NCBI GenBank assembly: GCA_020635235.1
Contig: JACKAF010000001.1
Coordinates: 248,001 to 312,000, forward strand
DNA: 64,000 nt
Direction: 5' to 3'
Origin: Pseudobdellovibrionaceae bacterium
GTDB taxonomy: Bacteria > Bdellovibrionota > FAC87 > UBA2466 > JACKAF01
Made by a program: the position numbers and the translations under genes. Every line of letters starts with the position of its first letter. The stretch's first letter is position 1. Under the pieces are notes generated by a model. That model saw only the letters and a list, made by a program, of their open reading frames with translations, searched no databases and was not told the DNA's origin. Positions 25,092 through 33,953 of this stretch are shown here, piece after piece.

Positions 25092-25865
25092 TTACTCCGC
25101 CAACATTCTAATTTGGGTCGCGGCATCGTCGGAGAGTATTTTTCCGTAATAGCGCATTTGCAGTTCGGCGACTTCCGGATCAAAGGTCTTCACTCTAATA
25201 TCCGCGGCTCCGTAACGGTACCCTTCAAAGACCACACCGATTTTCTTCATTGCACGCGCCACACTCTCCACGTTCTGGAGCTGATCGTCCACGTACACCA
25301 CTCGCTTCGGTCGGTACTGAATACGATCGAAGAACGCAGCCAACACGCCTCCCTTGTCGAGGCGATCGGCGAATAGCACTCCCTGAGTGTAAAGAGCATC
25401 CGCCCGCTTGAACGCCATCGGAAGATCTTTTGCAAATACACTTGGGCGAGTAAAGTCCACCCCCACATTCGCCAACTGCTCAAAAGTCCGCCGGGCGACT
25501 TCGGGAGGCCGCGCACTGAGCGCCATCACCCGGATTCCCATCGTTTGCAGGCCTCGCAGAAAGTTCGGGGTCGAGGCTTCTACAGGCCTAACTTCAGTGG
25601 CGTTTTGAATTTGTACCCACTGGTGAAGCGCCTGCTGATAGGCCTCGCGTGCGCTGAGGCCATTTTTCTTTAGAGTCCCCAGCAGGTACTCAAACCACTG
25701 GGCACTGCCAAGCATCTGCGCCGACTCAAAAACCGTATTGTCGAGATCCACCACGAGAAGGGAGTCGCCATCAATGGCGCCCACCGGCTCCAGCATTACA
25801 TCTGTGCGGTGAACCGCTGCCAGGGAACAAGCCGACCAAACCCAGAACACAACCATCAGACGCAT
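25092..25865 (-). CDS. Exported HAD-superfamily protein (DUF2608-like)
   Basis: A short signal peptide (MRLMVVFWVWSACSLAA) precedes a HAD domain: motif I VVDLDNTVF (DxDxT), then LGSAQWFEYLLGTL as in DUF2608, motif II in VMALSARP, and motif IV VYVDDQLQNV. A phosphatase fold is therefore clear, and periplasmic hydrolysis of a phosphoester is likely. DUF2608 proteins are best known from Legionella-type bacteria. It is monocistronic and tail-to-tail with the carboxypeptidase gene. Confidence 0.75.
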   Translation of the reverse strand: MRLMVVFWVWSACSLAAVHRTDVMLEPVGAIDGDSLLVVDLDNTVFESAQMLGSAQWFEYLLGTLKKNGLSAREAYQQALHQWVQIQNATEVRPVEASTPNFLRGLQTMGIRVMALSARPPEVARRTFEQLANVGVDFTRPSVFAKDLPMAFKRADALYTQGVLFADRLDKGGVLAAFFDRIQYRPKRVVYVDDQLQNVESVARAMKKIGVVFEGYRYGAADIRVKTFDPEVAELQMRYYGKILSDDAATQIRMLAE

Positions 25866-25917
25866 GTTTGCCTCCTGTTACTGCTACGCGTCAAAACCTT
25901 GCTATACCATGCTTTGG

Positions 25918-26673
25918 TTACTTGGCAAATTCCAGCTCTGCGTAGAGCGGGACGTGATCGGAGAGACGGTTCCAGGGACTGCGGTGTAAGCGCTGAGCGT
26001 CAACGGGATTAAACCCTCGATAATACACCCTGTCCAGCTTCAGGGCGGGAGCACGGGCCGGAAAGGTGCGCGCGTGGTTATTGTGAAGCGCCATAAAGAC
26101 CTCCTGGACCTGAAGCGTTTCCTCCAGGTGGCGGGTCATCTTTTGCTGCCAGTCGTTGAAGTCCCCAGCCAGGATAAGGGGGGCCCGATGAGGGACGTGC
26201 GAATCGATGTGATCCGCCAGAAGCTCCGCTTGGAGCATGCGATCCGTATCGCGCAGATCCAAATGAATGCAAATCAGGTGCACAGGCGTTTTGCGTCTGG
26301 GAATCTGGATAACTCCATGGAGGAGTCCACGCCGAGCAAACCGGGTCACAGATATGTCTACGTTCTTCTGCGATGTGAACGGGTGCTTGCTCAGAATGGC
26401 ATTGCCATGGTGACCGCTGGAATAGACCGCATTCTCCCCATACGCATAGTGTGTCCAGACTTCATCGGCCAAATATTCGAATTGAGATTGACGCGGCCAG
26501 CGTGGAATTCTCCTTTGGTGACGGTCGTGCCGCCCCAAGACTTCCTGCAAAAAAACAAGATCCGTGCCCGTCGAGCGAATGGCGGTGCGAATGTTCTCCA
26601 ATACAAACTTACGCCCCAGACTAAAACCCTTGTGGATGTTGTAAGAGAGTAACTTGATGCGAGCCGCCGGCAT
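25918..26673 (-). CDS. Endonuclease/exonuclease/phosphatase (EEP) family hydrolase
   Basis: No signal peptide. The DNase I-like fold is clear: LLSYNIHKGFSLG, DLVFLQEVLG, HHGNAILSKHPF, CIHLDLR, LILAGDFNDW and the terminal SDHVPLYAELE. This subgroup (NIHKG) is often encoded next to cardiolipin synthases and is thought to act on phosphoesters or lipids; nuclease activity is also possible. 251 aa is a normal length. It diverges from a small membrane protein gene. Confidence 0.88.
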   Translation of the reverse strand: MPAARIKLLSYNIHKGFSLGRKFVLENIRTAIRSTGTDLVFLQEVLGRHDRHQRRIPRWPRQSQFEYLADEVWTHYAYGENAVYSSGHHGNAILSKHPFTSQKNVDISVTRFARRGLLHGVIQIPRRKTPVHLICIHLDLRDTDRMLQAELLADHIDSHVPHRAPLILAGDFNDWQQKMTRHLEETLQVQEVFMALHNNHARTFPARAPALKLDRVYYRGFNPVDAQRLHRSPWNRLSDHVPLYAELEFAK

Positions 26674-26773
26674 GAGTGTAGCTCACCACTTCCGCGCACA
26701 CCCTTCAAGTGTTTTTGCCGACGTCAGGTCCGGGAGATATTGACTTCCCTTCTGCATAGTGTAGTTGAGGTCT

Positions 26774-26971
26774 ATGCAACGAACTGCCGGCGCACTAAGC
26801 GCCACCCAAAGCTTCTTATGCCTGATAGGTGGGGCACTCCTCGTCCTCGCTGTTTTTTCTGAGACTTTGAATGTCGTGGATTGGGGCCCGATGCGCCTAC
26901 TCACACTCGCCATCACCTGCGTGCCCCTGCTATTCCTATTTTTTCGCAAGCGGACGACGAAGCAAAGCTAA
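26774..26971 (+). CDS. Small membrane protein with two TM segments (65 aa)
   Basis: ATG 26774 follows TTGAGG. Two hydrophobic spans are visible, SFLCLIGGALLVLAVF and LLTLAITCVPLLFLFF, joined by a short loop, with a basic cytosolic tail (RKRTTKQS). No family is recognised. The stop interlocks with that of the 851-aa lipoprotein gene on the other strand (26968-26971). Confidence 0.5.
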   Translation: MQRTAGALSATQSFLCLIGGALLVLAVFSETLNVVDWGPMRLLTLAITCVPLLFLFFRKRTTKQS

Positions 26972-29523
26972 GGGGCGAAGAGCCTAGGACTATTCCCAAC
27001 CGCTAGATCTTCGCGGGAGTAGTCGCGTGACTGCAGGTAGTGGTTATATTGTTTGGTCAGAAAATCGATCTCTGTCCCAACCTGCGCTCCCATTTCCAGC
27101 CCACTACCGGTCTTGTTTTTGGCATATTTGTCCAAAACGTGCGGATCCGGCCAAGCCACGGGTTCCGGCCCGATCCGAGCCGCATCCGGCTGAAGATCGT
27201 TTGAGGGAAGAGTATTTCGGGCGAGGCCATTCACGTACCTTTTTTGACTGTACGGAGAATTCTCGCTCTCAATCCACGTCCCATCATTATTGGGTGGCAC
27301 GCGATTCGGGAACGGATCCCGCCCCACATAAAGGTATTCCGCCGTATAAAACGTACGTCCAATCGCCTCTCGGAAACGGACCGCGGAGTACGCCAACGCC
27401 GCCACATCGGCGGGGGTGGGTTCGAAGCCCTTTTGCATTTTGGGCAGCAACTCGTCTTTTAGGATCTTGTAGGCTTCTATCAGGCTGGCAACACGAACGG
27501 TATCGTCGATCGAGGATCCCGTTATCGCAACTTCGGAAGCCTTCAGCCCCAGCTCGCGTTCCAACTCCGCTAGGTAATTTCTTAGCAGCCACTCTACGCT
27601 CTCATCCTCACCCACCGTTTCGCGCCATTCCTTCATCATCGCCTGGGCCTGATCGTAGAAATAAAACCGGAGAGCCAAATTCGAATCTTCCGTGACGACC
27701 GAGGACACATCGCGACGGGAGATTTCAAACGTCTCCAACCGCCACCCTAGAAGCTCGAGGTTCTCCTCAAAGGCCACCAGGCGTCGGGCAGCTGGAATAT
27801 GGTGCGCCGTTTTTAAGTAGGTGCTGAGAGCCCTCAAAACCAAGAATCGCAACTCCAGCTGGGTAAGACCATAACGTAGGATATTCTTATCGGAGCCGAT
27901 GTAATTCAGGAAGGCAAGAACTCCATCGCCTTTCCTCACCCGCGCCCGGCGCAGAAAATACTGCGCATGGATTTCACGCAGCTCGGCTTTAAGAATCGGC
28001 TGGGCCTCAATGGAGTTCTTCATCGAAACGAGTTTCGTTTCGACGTCTTTTGCCAAAGATTCAAACTCGTCCAGCTCCGGCAAAAGGATGGGAGCCATTC
28101 GCAGTTTCCTGAGCGCATCTTGCACCTGGGCTTCCTCAATCGTCATGCCTGCGGAACTAAATGGCCTCAAGTTGAACGGGCCCGGTCCAAGAAATGCCAA
28201 GTGGTTCCAGTTCACCGTTAGCATCTCTGGCTTATAACGAGCCGTGTGAAACGGCATATGCTCGGCTCCAGGTTCTCTATCCATAAACGGGGCCGCCAAC
28301 CGCGCAGTCGTGTAAATGGGCCTGGATCCCATTTGGATTAATGAGAACTGGGAAAAGGTATACTTAAAATTGCCTCCCGGCGTATAAGCCAACGGCCACC
28401 ACTTCCCTGTCGACGTCACATAAACGATTAACTGGCTCCCCTGATTGAGCACGGGGAAGGCTTTGACTACAGGAGACGGTTGGGCCTCGTCGGGCGGGCG
28501 GGGGAACGCGCTATCATAAATCAAGAAAGGCGGCTGGTCGGCCTCTGGCAACACGCGGACTCTTGGGTTATTGCGGCGAAGCAGGTCCGACACAGTCGCA
28601 GGCTTCTCATCCAGAATCCTAAAAAACTCATTTAGCTCGTCACGGATTTCTTTCGAATGCACCGATAGCTGGCCCACGCGCCACCCATCGTCTGTCGGAT
28701 TCTCCACCCGGGTGAGATTGGAGATCCCTTGCATGTGGAAATCGCGACCTGGATCGAATGGGTTCCGCTCCTCCATTGATGTCACAAACTCAAAGCTCAC
28801 GTCGACACTAGATACCGCATCGTAGGGCGGAACCTTTTGAACCTGGTTTATCCGCAGCCGAAGCACCGTATTGCAAATATTCAGGAAGGTTTCTCTCTCG
28901 GGATCAGTGAAAAGAAGATAATAATCCCCGAGACGATCACAGAGTGGGCCTCTTAAAGCCATTTCGTCAGGTTGGCGCGTGCGCTTCCACAGACGCATCA
29001 CCTCAGCGACAGCGAGCTTAACAAAAGCCTCATCGGTTTGAGCCAAATGGTGCGCGCTCTCATGCAGAAGTACATCCACCGCTTCATCCAGCGAAAGCAC
29101 CACCTTTTCAGCCACTGTCCAGGAAAACCGGATGTCGGAAGCCATCCTGGGGTTGGTAACGGCCGCACGCTCCCGGAGGTGAGGCGGGTAATGCGATAAG
29201 CGATCTCTTTCCGCCTCTTCCGTTGTAGGCCAATCGTGGCTGCTACTCTCAATATCGTTCGCCCAGGTAAACCGGCGTTTCAGAAATTCTCTAACTTCGG
29301 GGTTATCAACGCTTGCGACTTGTTCGTCTGTAAGATCACGCAACACTCTCGGGGCAATTTTCTTGGCATCGTCCAGCTTCGCCTTCACAGACGGGTTCCC
29401 GCCGTGACCTTCTCCCGAAAATCCGCCTTCATCGTTGGCACTAGGCGCACAAGCACCCAGCAGCAACACAACACCAACGGTGACCGCAGCAGCGGTCACA
29501 GAGGAAACAATCTTCCGTTCCAT
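26968..29523 (-). CDS. 851-aa lipoprotein with an HExxH motif
   Basis: Lipobox LLGAC (Cys-25) follows an unusual Ala/Thr/Val-rich signal. A Gly-rich spacer leads into a helical region holding VLLHESAHHLAQTDEAF (His-154, Glu-155, His-158), a possible zincin site. No confident third ligand was found. The middle is beta-rich (LIVYVTSTGKWWPLAYTP; YTFSQFSLIQMGSRPIY), and the last 350 residues are helical and charged. The family is unknown to me. The gene sits behind a TIGR02147-type regulator (45-nt gap, same strand), a pairing of regulator and large exported protein often seen in Bdellovibrio relatives. Confidence 0.7.
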   Translation of the reverse strand: MERKIVSSVTAAAVTVGVVLLLGACAPSANDEGGFSGEGHGGNPSVKAKLDDAKKIAPRVLRDLTDEQVASVDNPEVREFLKRRFTWANDIESSSHDWPTTEEAERDRLSHYPPHLRERAAVTNPRMASDIRFSWTVAEKVVLSLDEAVDVLLHESAHHLAQTDEAFVKLAVAEVMRLWKRTRQPDEMALRGPLCDRLGDYYLLFTDPERETFLNICNTVLRLRINQVQKVPPYDAVSSVDVSFEFVTSMEERNPFDPGRDFHMQGISNLTRVENPTDDGWRVGQLSVHSKEIRDELNEFFRILDEKPATVSDLLRRNNPRVRVLPEADQPPFLIYDSAFPRPPDEAQPSPVVKAFPVLNQGSQLIVYVTSTGKWWPLAYTPGGNFKYTFSQFSLIQMGSRPIYTTARLAAPFMDREPGAEHMPFHTARYKPEMLTVNWNHLAFLGPGPFNLRPFSSAGMTIEEAQVQDALRKLRMAPILLPELDEFESLAKDVETKLVSMKNSIEAQPILKAELREIHAQYFLRRARVRKGDGVLAFLNYIGSDKNILRYGLTQLELRFLVLRALSTYLKTAHHIPAARRLVAFEENLELLGWRLETFEISRRDVSSVVTEDSNLALRFYFYDQAQAMMKEWRETVGEDESVEWLLRNYLAELERELGLKASEVAITGSSIDDTVRVASLIEAYKILKDELLPKMQKGFEPTPADVAALAYSAVRFREAIGRTFYTAEYLYVGRDPFPNRVPPNNDGTWIESENSPYSQKRYVNGLARNTLPSNDLQPDAARIGPEPVAWPDPHVLDKYAKNKTGSGLEMGAQVGTEIDFLTKQYNHYLQSRDYSREDLAVGNSPRLFAP

Positions 29524-29567
29524 TCCTTCCCAGTCCCTTGTTTCTCAGTCACCTGTTCACCCGGGTA

Positions 29568-30392
29568 CTAGCCTTCCTTAGGAAGGTTAGACACCGGATA
29601 AAGAGAAACACTCATTTGGTAGACCTGATCCAACTTCCCTGTAGATTGAAGAAAGTTGCATAGATCCCGTCGAAACTTTTTTATTCGCTCTTTAGCTTGA
29701 GGCAGACGCGAGGCATCTATCGCCATCGTCATGGAACTCTGATCACGCTGCTCCAGCGGAACTTCCTCAAGGGCCTCTAGCGCTTTTTCCAAAACCTGCT
29801 TTTGCAACGCTCGAAAGGCCGGAGCTGTGTATTCGTGCCCCACGGTGGTCAGATCCTTCCGCTTTGTCAACCAGGATCCATCCTCCAGTATCTCGAGCAG
29901 ACCCAAGCGTTCCAGACGCTCCACCGCAATCTTCACTTCCGATACTGTCACACCCAAGGCAGTCGCAATCCATTTGGGGTTTGGAACAAATCCTTTAACA
30001 TCAATCAGACTAAGAATCCCGTAGTAGTACCAATTGGAGATGAACTGGAAGGTATCCAGACTCAGCAATTCAAAAGACCGTTGGCGCGTGTTCTCTACGG
30101 CTCGGTTTCCGTGCGTGGGACGAAACTGAACCATGTCTTGTGGAGAGAGCCCCAGGGACTCTCCCAAACGCTTAAGCATCCGCTTACTGATGCCCCGTTT
30201 GCCGTTAAGAATTTTGGAAAGGGCCGAGGAGTCGAGCTTCAGAACTCGAGCGAAGGAACGCATACTGTAGCTTGGATTCTTGCGGCACCTGCGCAGCAAT
30301 TCATCCTGCAAGTAGAAGCGAAAATCCCAACTCGTCCGCGCCGAGGGACTCGTTTGTTCGCTCTCTTCAACCGTGTTTCGTTCCGCTCTCAT
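29568..30392 (-). CDS. TIGR02147-family transcription regulator
   Basis: A 274-aa protein: residues 20-95 form a Cro/CI-like helix-turn-helix (YSMRSFARVLKLDSSALSKI, then LNGKRGISKRMLKRLGESL). A TIGR02147 body follows: ISNWYYYGILSLIDVKGFVP, NPKWIATALGVTVSEVKIAV and ERLERLGLLEI, with the C-terminal QSSMTMAIDASRLPQAKERI. The family is nearly confined to Bdellovibrio-like bacteria and Fibrobacteres, which is the main lineage clue in this window. It likely controls the 851-aa lipoprotein gene that follows it, and possibly itself via the palindrome at 30507. Confidence 0.9.
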   Translation of the reverse strand: MRAERNTVEESEQTSPSARTSWDFRFYLQDELLRRCRKNPSYSMRSFARVLKLDSSALSKILNGKRGISKRMLKRLGESLGLSPQDMVQFRPTHGNRAVENTRQRSFELLSLDTFQFISNWYYYGILSLIDVKGFVPNPKWIATALGVTVSEVKIAVERLERLGLLEILEDGSWLTKRKDLTTVGHEYTAPAFRALQKQVLEKALEALEEVPLEQRDQSSMTMAIDASRLPQAKERIKKFRRDLCNFLQSTGKLDQVYQMSVSLYPVSNLPKEG

Positions 30393-30506
30393 TAATGCAT
30401 CGCATTATGTCCAAAGAGCGGGGAGGGATCAAGTGCAATCAGCCCCGTACCGCGGCTCTATGAGAAAAGACGCACCAGGGAGACCTCGGGGACATACTGG
30501 CCTAAG

Positions 30507-30522
30507 TACTTAATATTAAGTA
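30507..30522. promoter_or_regulatory. Perfect 16-bp AT-rich palindrome
   Basis: TACTTAATATTAAGTA is a perfect palindrome, 115 bp upstream of the TIGR02147 regulator start and 62 bp past the ggt stop, in a strongly AT-rich patch (30502-30537) of an otherwise GC-balanced region. It could be an operator or a promoter element of the regulator gene. Confidence 0.4.
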
Positions 30523-30583
30523 GTAAATATATAGATTGCCCTACATGTGTGGGGGCTTACCCACGCCTAGAATTCCGCCGCAA

Positions 30584-32362
30584 CTAGTACCCTGCGGCCG
30601 CCCCCCCACGACGGGGATCCGCCACACCTACCTTGCCCCCATTGGCTTCGACCTCCACTGCAGTGACGCTACCCAAAGCAAATCCCTTGAGCTCTTCGAC
30701 GTCGTGGCCTTTTTCGCGAAGCCCCTGCAAGGTCGCGCCTTCCCAGCCGGGTTCCGCGACAAGTTTGTCTGGAAGCCACTGGTGGTGCATGCGCGGCGCA
30801 AATACAGCGTCACGCAAACTCAACTTGTGATGCAAAACATTGAAAAGCACGTTCCAAACTGAAGTGATGATCTTGGAACCACCCGGACTTCCCAAGACCA
30901 AATATATTTTCCCGGCCTTGGTCACAATGGTGGGCGACATGCTACTAAGTGGCGTCTTGCCCGGAGCAATCGCGTTCGCCTCCCCACCGACAAGCCCAAA
31001 CAAATTCGGTGCACCCGGCTTAGCAGAAAAATCGTCCATCTCATCATTCAAAAAGATTCCACTTTCTTCAGCGACGAGTACGGCACCAAACAAGTAATTA
31101 ATCGTTTGCGTGGACGCGACCGCGAGACCGTTGTTATCAACGATAGAAAAATGAGTTGTGTGCACTTTTTCGTAAGGAGCTGGCTGCCCCGGTTCAACTT
31201 CGACACTCTTGGACGCCCTGGCACGATCGATGCTTTTGGCAAGATGGCGCGCATATTCCTCTGAAGTTAGCCCAGCGACAGGGACCTTGAAAAAGCTTGG
31301 ATCACCGAGGTACTTGGAGCGATCTGCAAACGCGCGACGCATGATCTCAGCCTTCAAGTGCCAGTTGGCAACACTCTCGAAATCCGTATCACGGATAAGA
31401 TCCTCCGCCATGTTGAGCATTTCCACGATGTGCACACCACCCGAGCTAGGAGGCGGCATGCTCAAGATCGTATACTCACCAAACTCCGCTTTCACAGGTT
31501 CTCGGTAACGTAACGCATAGGAGTCGAGATCTCTTTGTTCGAGGATCCCTCCGTCTTTCTTGACCGCCGCTAAGATGTCTTTGGCTACCCAACCTTTATA
31601 AAATCCGTCCTTCCCGTTCTCGGCTATCGTTTCCAAGGTTTTGGCAAGGTTCGGATTTTTGTAAATGTCCCCCAGTTGCAGGGGTTTTCCGTTCGGTGCC
31701 AGTAGTTTTTTGGCGGATGGAAAGCGCTCGAGCAAGCCTTTGTCGGAAGTCCAGCGGATCGCTTCAGCCAGATCAGGATCCACCGCAAAACCATCCCGAG
31801 CCAACTTAGCCGAGGGAAGCACCAGTTGCTTCCAGCTGACTTTTCCCGAACCACGTTTTTGAAAGGCCTCCCAAAGTCCCGCTACAAGCCCCGGAGTAGC
31901 AACGGCCAGTCCACCCCATCGGCTCTTTTCGGTCACTTCGCCGGACTTATCCAAATACATGTCTCTTGTCGCGCGCGCAGGGGCCCGCTCCCGCATATCC
32001 AGTACTTCGGCCTTTGAGCTGCGCTCATCATAAACGACAAGAAAGCCACCACCGCCGATTCCGGTAGAGTGCGGTCTATAGACCCCTATGGCGAAGGAGA
32101 GTGCCACGGCGGCGTCCACGGCATTGCCCCCGGCCTTGAGCACTTCAAGCGCGATGTTGGTCGCAGGGACTCCCTCTGAGGAAATCATCCCGTGCGCGGC
32201 GCGCGCTTCATAGCTCTCTGGGGTACGATTGAACTCATCCTTGCCTTCAGGAAATTGAGACCGGATAACCCGTTCCACCGCCGGCGGAGAATTGGGAACA
32301 CGGTGAAAAAGGTGACAGCCACTAAAAAATAAAAGGGCAAGCAGGGCGGGAAAATACTTCAT
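30584..32362 (-). CDS. ggt: Gamma-glutamyltransferase, lipoprotein form
   Basis: A 592-aa Ntn-hydrolase that cleaves or transfers the gamma-glutamyl group of glutathione and related peptides. Features: GMISSEGVPATNIALEVLK, GGNAVDAAVALSFAIGVYRP, TGIGGGGFLVVYD, the autoprocessing site HTTHFSIVD (Thr-402 as new N-terminus of the small subunit), then LNDEMDDFSAKPG and PLSSMSPTIV. The N-terminus ends in FFSGC, a lipobox, so unlike E. coli Ggt (soluble periplasmic) it is probably lipid-anchored. GGAGG precedes ATG 32362. The mature C-terminus is Gly/Ala-rich. Confidence 0.95.
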   Translation of the reverse strand: MKYFPALLALLFFSGCHLFHRVPNSPPAVERVIRSQFPEGKDEFNRTPESYEARAAHGMISSEGVPATNIALEVLKAGGNAVDAAVALSFAIGVYRPHSTGIGGGGFLVVYDERSSKAEVLDMRERAPARATRDMYLDKSGEVTEKSRWGGLAVATPGLVAGLWEAFQKRGSGKVSWKQLVLPSAKLARDGFAVDPDLAEAIRWTSDKGLLERFPSAKKLLAPNGKPLQLGDIYKNPNLAKTLETIAENGKDGFYKGWVAKDILAAVKKDGGILEQRDLDSYALRYREPVKAEFGEYTILSMPPPSSGGVHIVEMLNMAEDLIRDTDFESVANWHLKAEIMRRAFADRSKYLGDPSFFKVPVAGLTSEEYARHLAKSIDRARASKSVEVEPGQPAPYEKVHTTHFSIVDNNGLAVASTQTINYLFGAVLVAEESGIFLNDEMDDFSAKPGAPNLFGLVGGEANAIAPGKTPLSSMSPTIVTKAGKIYLVLGSPGGSKIITSVWNVLFNVLHHKLSLRDAVFAPRMHHQWLPDKLVAEPGWEGATLQGLREKGHDVEELKGFALGSVTAVEVEANGGKVGVADPRRGGAAAGY

Positions 32363-32424
32363 TCAATCCTCCGGCGTATGCCGGAGATAAAACACAGCAC
32401 CCGGAGCTTGTCACCCCGACGATG

Positions 32425-32874
32425 CTAGGGCTTGGACTTGTTCTCGGAGAACTCGTTCCAGGGGATTTCTTGCAAGCTTTCGGAAGAAAGCGCCGGAATG
32501 TTTTCCTCAACCAAAGCCTGCTCAAGTGCAACGGGCTGACCCGTGCCGCCAAAAAACGAAACCATGAGCGGGGACGAATCGACATCCCGCCCAAACAAGT
32601 AGGTCCCGGTCTCCAACGATTCAGAACGAACCTTGTAGGAGCGCGTGCGGCCATTCAACTTAAACGAAAAATAGTAAAAACCGTCTTTCTCGAAAGAATC
32701 CGTGAGCAAAGATTTCGAAATAATGGCTGGTCCCCGGCCGGGGCCAACATTTCCTGAAGGTGAGGATGCCTGAGGGCGGCGAGCCCCATAAAACTCATGC
32801 TGTTCGGCGCTAGCTACTGCAAAGTGGAAACACCCAAACGAGAGGAGTACGTACAGACTCAACTTCAGCTTCAT
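32425..32874 (-). CDS. Small exported protein (149 aa)
   Basis: ATG 32874 has GGAGG upstream; the frame continues four codons earlier without support. MKLKLSLYVLLSFGCFHFAV then ASA is a Sec signal. The mature protein has a flexible N-terminus (RRPQASSPSGNVGPGRGP) and a short beta-rich core (FYYFSFKLNGRTRSYKV). No family is recognised. It lies 62 nt before ggt on the same strand and may share its transcript. Confidence 0.6.
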   Translation of the reverse strand: MKLKLSLYVLLSFGCFHFAVASAEQHEFYGARRPQASSPSGNVGPGRGPAIISKSLLTDSFEKDGFYYFSFKLNGRTRSYKVRSESLETGTYLFGRDVDSSPLMVSFFGGTGQPVALEQALVEENIPALSSESLQEIPWNEFSENKSKP

Positions 32875-32905
32875 ATTTTCCTCCACACTTATTAGTCTAC
32901 TCCTT

Positions 32906-32942
32906 CCGAAAAATAAAAAACACTGTAGTCCCTCCGGCTACA
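32906..32942 (-). terminator. Intrinsic terminator downstream of the LysR gene
   Basis: On the minus strand TGTAG (32942-32938) pairs with CTACA (32928-32924), extended by a CC/GG pair, and is followed by GTGTTTTTTATTTTT. It lies about 105 nt past the stop of the LysR-type gene. Confidence 0.6.
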
Positions 32943-33048
32943 AAGCCACGTGAAGACCGCGAGCATACTGTTTAAGAGCCATACGTTTTTAGCCTCAAAT
33001 GTCGGCGCTGTATCGATTCCAGCTAGGAAACCGGTAGACTACAGACAG

Positions 33049-33909
33049 TCACTTTTTTTCAGCGAGCCGCGATTTGCAGCCTATTTCGAGACAGGCCAGC
33101 ACTTGTTGGTGGAGCTCAGAGTAATAAGGTTGCGCCAGAAAGTGCAAGACAACCGGATTCTTGAGCACGCCGTAGCCGTGCACGCGCTTTACGGGCAAGC
33201 CGTCAGGAATGAGATGACTGGAAACTACCGCCCGGCCCAGCCCCAGCGCAACGCCGTCAAGGACGCCGTAAACGTCGTCCAAGTAAGAGCGCCTAGAGGG
33301 ATCGAGCTGGTCACTGCGACTTCGAAGCAGCCTCTCCGTGGTTGCATCGTCCGCATCATGATCCAAGAAAAAGGTGGAGCGCTCTGAGTATCTTGTACTT
33401 TCGATCAGGACATTTTTTTCTTCACCCAGATCGACCGACTCAACCCCGGCGCGCTGCCACACGTGATCTAGAACAACGTAGTCCGTTTCCCCGCGGTGGA
33501 GCATTTCGGGAAGATCGGCCATTTCTCTACTTAGCAGTTCGACACGCACCTCAGGGTGAGAGCGCAGCAAAGGCGCCAGGGCGGGCATGAGGACGGAACG
33601 CACGATCGAGGAGTACCCTGCCACTCGCACCGAACCGGCGAGCGCGGCTTCAGCGCCCAAAGAATGCAGCGCCTCGGTTTCTAGAACTTCTCGAGCCAGA
33701 CAGTAACGAAGTAAGCGCTCTCCCGCGTCCGTCAACCTAACGCCCTCGCGATCCCGAATGAGCAAGGACTGTTCCAGTTGCCCTTCCAAAGCAGTCACGC
33801 GCTGGGAGAGAGCGCTTTGAGTGAGGGACAAACGCCTCGCGGCCTTGGAAAAGCTCCGCTCGCGACAAACGGCAAGAAAAGCGTCCAGTTGTAAGGAGGA
33901 CAAGCTCAT
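33049..33909 (-). CDS. LysR-family regulator, ArgP-like
   Basis: N-terminal winged helix-turn-helix: LQLDAFLAVCRERSFSKAAR, then RLSLTQSALSQRVTALEGQL. The following effector domain has SVRVAGYSSIVRSVLMPALA and ALGLGRAVVSSHLIPDGLPV, which resembles the ArgP/IciA subgroup that controls amino-acid (arginine or lysine) export. That subgroup assignment is tentative. No exporter gene lies beside it. It is monocistronic, with its own terminator. Length 286 aa is normal. Confidence 0.82.
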   Translation of the reverse strand: MSLSSLQLDAFLAVCRERSFSKAARRLSLTQSALSQRVTALEGQLEQSLLIRDREGVRLTDAGERLLRYCLAREVLETEALHSLGAEAALAGSVRVAGYSSIVRSVLMPALAPLLRSHPEVRVELLSREMADLPEMLHRGETDYVVLDHVWQRAGVESVDLGEEKNVLIESTRYSERSTFFLDHDADDATTERLLRSRSDQLDPSRRSYLDDVYGVLDGVALGLGRAVVSSHLIPDGLPVKRVHGYGVLKNPVVLHFLAQPYYSELHQQVLACLEIGCKSRLAEKK

Positions 33910-33953
33910 TACGCTTTCATAGCACTATTGCGAGAACGGAAACAATAGATCGG

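Noticed and set aside
26074..26652. 192-codon open frame on the plus strand
   Set aside because: Antisense to the EEP-family gene, whose catalytic motifs are all present.
27027..27695. 222-codon open frame on the plus strand
   Set aside because: It is antisense to the 851-aa lipoprotein gene, Arg/Pro/Ser-rich as expected for a shadow frame, and has no ribosome-binding site.
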